A stretch of DNA of 16,353 nt. It comes from JBBKWH01 sp041165345 (lineage in GTDB: Bacteria > Pseudomonadota > Gammaproteobacteria > Pseudomonadales > Moraxellaceae). The translations under genes were made by a program, and so were the position numbers. Of the stretch, positions 14,437-16,353 are shown piece by piece. The DNA lies in NCBI GenBank assembly GCA_041165345.1, contig JBEANQ010000039.1, forward strand, positions 1 through 16,353, in the 5' to 3' direction. The notes beneath the pieces are model-generated. The model had not been told where the DNA came from. It worked only from the letters and a program-made list of their open reading frames with translations, and made no database searches. The first letter of the stretch is position 1. Every line of letters begins with the position of its first letter.

Positions 14437-14691
14437 ATGACAGAATTTAAACCCTATGCCGATGATGCCTTGAGCCTACAGGTGGCGGGTCTTACGCTTG
14501 AAAATCAACAAGACCGGATTGCCTTGTATGGTCAAATCGACTTGACCCGAGATCAACAAGGGCTGGCACATGCGCAGCAGTTGAAAGCGTGGTTGGATGC
14601 GATAGTAACCACCTTGTGTGCCGAAACGCTGCCCGAGCGCATTCAAAACGAGCGCATAGAGGCCGTTGATAATCCCTTTACGGCGGACTAA
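14437..14691 (+). CDS. Small acidic conserved hypothetical protein
   Basis: The product has 84 residues, starting 16 bases after the nuclease stop, with GGAG at 14423-14426 about 10 nt before the ATG. It is acidic and has no signal or membrane segment. A strand-like part, LSLQVAGLTLENQQDRIALY, leads into the GQIDLTRDQQGL segment and an amphipathic helix (AQQLKAWLDAIVTTL). I recall similar short proteins of unknown function in Pseudomonas and relatives with the same IxLYGxxDLTRDQ pattern, so it is probably a conserved family. The function is unknown. The pairing with an exported nuclease invites the idea of an inhibitor, but nothing in the sequence proves it. The shared terminator follows directly. 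Confidence 0.8.
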   Translation: MTEFKPYADDALSLQVAGLTLENQQDRIALYGQIDLTRDQQGLAHAQQLKAWLDAIVTTLCAETLPERIQNERIEAVDNPFTAD

Positions 14692-14703
14692 CACCTCGTG
14701 TGA

Positions 14704-14754
14704 ACAACAAAAAACGCGGTCGGCACAAGATTTATTGCCGACCGCGTTTTTGTT
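14704..14754. terminator. Bidirectional terminator between convergent genes
   Basis: CGCGGTCGGCA (14715-14725) and TGCCGACCGCG (14736-14746) form a perfect 11-bp stem with a 10-nt loop, flanked by an A-rich run (14709-14714) and a T-run (14747-14751). It can end both the nuclease/small-protein transcript and the minus-strand lipoprotein transcript, whose stop codon lies 37 bases away. Confidence 0.92.
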
Positions 14755-14790
14755 GGTCTGTGACCAGCCAAATCACCAATCATCGTGTCA

Positions 14791-15801
14791 TTATTGCGCC
14801 TTGTGCTGCTGCATTTGTTGCAACATGCCTAAACCCTGCTGAATTAAATCAACGGTTTGGTTGCCACTGGTGGCCGGTGTGGTTTGGCTGTTTTGCTGTG
14901 CTGCTGCAATGCGTGTGGCAAGTTCGCTGCTGCGTTGCTCGGTCAGTTGGGCGCGGCAGTCTGTACGCACCACGATGGGTTCAGGCTGATTGGCGGCGCG
15001 GGCGTCACATTCGAGCGTCACCTGTTGTGCCCATAATTTTTGCTCTTGGCCGATCATTTTTCTTACCTCTGGTGTGGTGTCGGTCATGAGTCGTTTGAAG
15101 CCTTGCTGAGCGGTTTTAAGCCGACGTTGCGCCTGTGCCAGCGCTAAAGCCTGTTGGGCTTGGGTATCGGCTTTTTGTTTGGCGTCGGTTTCAGTCTTAA
15201 GCTTGGCTTCTTGTTCTGCCCGTGCTTTGGCATCTGCTTGTGCTTTGGCCGCTCGGTCAGCGCTGTCTTTTGCTTTTGCTTCAGCATCTGCACGGGCTTT
15301 TTGTTTGGCCTCTAGGTCTGCTTTAGCGCGTGCATCGGCGTTTATTTTTAACTGTGCATCACGCTCAATCTGTACTTTTTTTTCGGCATCCTGTTTCAAT
15401 TTCTGTTCAAGATCAGTTTTTGTTTTAAGGGCGACCGCTTTTTGTTCATCAAGGGCTTTTTGCTTGGCTTGGGCAATGGCTTGTTCTTGTGCGCGAGCCG
15501 CCGCAGCGTCTCGTTCTGTGCGTTCGGCGGCTTCTTTGGCTGTGCGCTCGGCGTCAATGTTGGCTTGTGCGTTGAGGCGTTCATTAAGGGCTGCGGTAGC
15601 GAGTGCGGCCTGTTGCTGAGATTGTTGTAGAGCCGCTTGTGTTTGGGCTAACGCGGCGGCTTGTTGAGCCACTTGCTGCTGGACGGCCTGCATTTGGGCG
15701 TCAGTTTTGGGGTCGGTGGTGGGTGGGGCTGACGTGGGACCACAGGCCACAAGGCTTAACCCTAAGACACAGCTACTACAGACAACAAGCACGCGTGACA
15801 T
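14791..15801 (-). CDS. Lipoprotein with a long helical rod and an LprI-like C-terminal domain
   Basis: The product has 336 residues. A lipoprotein signal ends in LVAC (lipobox Cys20). The next residue is Gly, not Asp, so by the E. coli rule it should go to the outer membrane. A Pro/Thr linker (21-32) follows, then an Ala/Lys/Gln/Glu/Asp-rich helix to about residue 230, similar in style to the TolA stalk. Residues 231-300 resemble the LprI/DUF1311 domain: QKLWAQQVTLEC with Trp257 and Cys265, then DCRAQLTEQRSSELATR with Cys282. In mycobacteria LprI inhibits lysozyme. Here the function is unknown, and the two cysteines may form a disulfide. The tail is Gln-rich (QQGLGMLQQMQQ). The start has a weak AAAGAAGAA ribosome site. 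It is a single gene ending at the bidirectional terminator. Confidence 0.8.
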   Translation of the reverse strand: MSRVLVVCSSCVLGLSLVACGPTSAPPTTDPKTDAQMQAVQQQVAQQAAALAQTQAALQQSQQQAALATAALNERLNAQANIDAERTAKEAAERTERDAAAARAQEQAIAQAKQKALDEQKAVALKTKTDLEQKLKQDAEKKVQIERDAQLKINADARAKADLEAKQKARADAEAKAKDSADRAAKAQADAKARAEQEAKLKTETDAKQKADTQAQQALALAQAQRRLKTAQQGFKRLMTDTTPEVRKMIGQEQKLWAQQVTLECDARAANQPEPIVVRTDCRAQLTEQRSSELATRIAAAQQNSQTTPATSGNQTVDLIQQGLGMLQQMQQHKAQ

Positions 15802-16020
15802 GGTGTTCTTCTTTCATATGGCGAACAGGATGATGACAACATAGCCTAGTTATGAGGGAGGATGTGTGCGCGTCACGTGATGATTTGAAAAAATATACGG
15901 CCAATCTGTGATTGAGTCAGCCCTTTTGACGCGGTGTTGAGACCACCATCAGGGTGGTTATAGGGCAAGGGGATGCCATACAGATACGGCGGTGAGGATG
16001 CGATTGGGCTTTCATAGACG

Positions 16021-16051
16021 AAAAAAAACCACTCATTGGAGTGGCTTTTTT
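16021..16051 (-). terminator. Intrinsic terminator of the tRNA-Ala/tRNA-Glu operon
   Basis: CCACTC (16029-16034) and GAGTGG (16039-16044) form a 6-bp stem with an ATTG loop. On the minus strand it is followed by eight T (complement of 16021-16028), 12 bases after the tRNA-Glu end. The matching T-run on the plus side (16046-16052) extends the stem and allows some function in the other direction. The stretch 15802-16020 holds no gene I can support, only a small hairpin (ACCACC/GGTGGT, 15942-15958). Confidence 0.9.
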
Positions 16052-16062
16052 TCGTCGGAATC

Positions 16063-16138
16063 TGGCGTCCCCACGGGGATTCGAACCCCGGTACTCACCG
16101 TGAAAGGGTGATGTCCTAGGCCTCTAGACGATGGGGAC
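16063..16138 (-). tRNA. tRNA-Glu (anticodon TTC)
   Basis: On the minus strand the 76-nt gene starts GTCCCCATCGTCTAGAGGCC and ends GGGGACGCCA with an encoded CCA. The anticodon loop CTTTCAC gives TTC. The T arm CGGGGTTCGAATCCCCG is complete. The sequence is close to the E. coli tRNA-Glu as I remember it. It lies 3 bases after tRNA-Ala, so both come from one precursor. Confidence 0.97.
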
Positions 16139-16141
16139 AAC

Positions 16142-16217
16142 TGGTGGAGCCAAGCGGGATCGAACCGCTGACCTCTACAATGCCATTGTAGCGCTCTACC
16201 AACTGAGCTATGGCCCC
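16142..16217 (-). tRNA. tRNA-Ala (anticodon GGC)
   Basis: On the minus strand the 76-nt gene starts GGGGCCATAGCTCAGTTGGT and ends TGGCTCCACCA with an encoded CCA. The anticodon stem CTACA/TGTAG encloses the loop ATGGCAT, giving GGC. The acceptor stem pairs fully with one G-T pair. It is the first gene of the tRNA-Ala/tRNA-Glu pair. Confidence 0.97.
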
Positions 16218-16229
16218 GACAGGACGCAA

Positions 16230-16258
16230 ATGTTATGGGGTTGCCGGTGTGGTGTCAA
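16230..16258 (-). promoter_or_regulatory. Strong sigma-70 promoter of the tRNA-Ala/tRNA-Glu operon
   Basis: On the minus strand TTGACA (-35, 16258-16253) and TAACAT (-10, 16235-16230) are separated by exactly 17 bases. The -10 box ends 12 bases before the tRNA-Ala 5' end. The -35 box is a perfect consensus. A GC-rich stretch, GCGTCCTGTCGGGG, lies between the -10 box and the tRNA, as is common for stringently controlled promoters. Confidence 0.88.
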
Positions 16259-16353
16259 CAGGGTTTTGCAAAAAATCAGCATCGTCTGATGGAATTTTAG
16301 GCAATTGCAGTTCAAGGTCCCATTTTTGCCATGCGCTGGTGTCTTTTTTGCTC
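16233..16353 (-). CDS. 3' end of an unidentified gene, cut by the window edge
   Basis: On the minus strand one frame stays open from the window edge to a TAA at 16235-16233, giving 39 residues ending DFLQNPVDTTPATP. The stretch SAWQKWDLELQLPKIPSDDA looks like ordinary protein. The other two minus-strand frames are less plausible. The fragment is too short to identify, and a chance open frame of 120 bases cannot be excluded. Confidence 0.5.
   Translation of the reverse strand, partial: SKKDTSAWQKWDLELQLPKIPSDDADFLQNPVDTTPATP

Noticed and set aside
14700..15089. A 129-residue open frame on the plus strand over the lipoprotein 3' end
   Set aside because: It begins inside the bidirectional terminator, has no ribosome site and overlaps a well-supported gene on the other strand.
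15179..15619. A 146-residue open frame on the plus strand, Ala/Ser/Arg/Cys-rich
   Set aside because: It is antisense to the Ala/Lys/Glu-rich helix of the lipoprotein. The codon bias of that repeat keeps the opposite strand open, and the product has the composition of an antisense artefact.
15942..15958. Hairpin ACCACC/GGTGGT upstream of the lipoprotein gene
   Set aside because: A 6-bp stem with a 5-nt loop and no T-run is expected by chance in a window of this size.
1..16353. CRISPR arrays, insertion sequences, prophage genes
   Set aside because: I saw no regularly spaced direct repeats, no transposase or integrase motifs and no terminal inverted repeats with target duplications.

Overview
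The window reads as a chromosomal segment of a gammaproteobacterium, most likely order Pseudomonadales and perhaps Moraxellaceae. The evidence is the gene order comM-ubiK-(TorF porin)-glnK-amtB and nrdR-ribD-ribE, enterobacterial-type tRNAs with encoded CCA, and a Kup potassium transporter. The family assignment is inference from gene order and protein style; no search was run. Most of the window is housekeeping sequence, with accessory or poorly known genes between the conserved blocks.

Layout. 1-90: the 3' end of a tRNA (probably elongator Met) and a terminator. 89-2798, minus strand: ubiK, comM and a predicted beta-propeller protein, the last overlapping comM by 4 bases. 3085-5955, plus strand: a TorF-family porin with its own terminator, then glnK and amtB. 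A near-consensus sigma-54 promoter lies between glnK and amtB, and a weaker candidate lies before glnK. 6090-9610, plus strand: nrdR, ribD and a D12-class adenine DNA methyltransferase, each joined to the next by an ATGA overlap, then ribE 40 bases on. 9736-10263: an unrecognised 175-aa protein. 10300-11217, minus strand: an HSL-type alpha/beta hydrolase. 11316-11406, minus strand: tRNA-Ser(GGA) with a clear promoter and terminator. 11528-13402, plus strand: kup. 13482-14691, plus strand: an exported DNA/RNA non-specific endonuclease and a small acidic protein, closed by a terminator that can work in both directions. 14791-15801, minus strand: a lipoprotein with a long Ala/Lys/Glu/Gln helix and an LprI-like C-terminal domain. 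16018-16353, minus strand: terminator, tRNA-Glu, tRNA-Ala, their promoter, and the last codons of an upstream gene.

How the genes work together. GlnK and AmtB form the nitrogen-sensing and ammonium-uptake pair. NrdR controls ribonucleotide reductase genes. RibD and RibE carry out an early and the last step of riboflavin synthesis, and the methyltransferase sits between them in what looks like one transcript. ComM assists recombination during natural transformation, and UbiK assists ubiquinone synthesis. I found no CRISPR array, transposon, prophage or obvious multi-gene defence system. The most unusual items are the methyltransferase inside the riboflavin operon, the separate sigma-54 signal for amtB, the long-helix lipoprotein, and the exported nuclease paired with a small protein.
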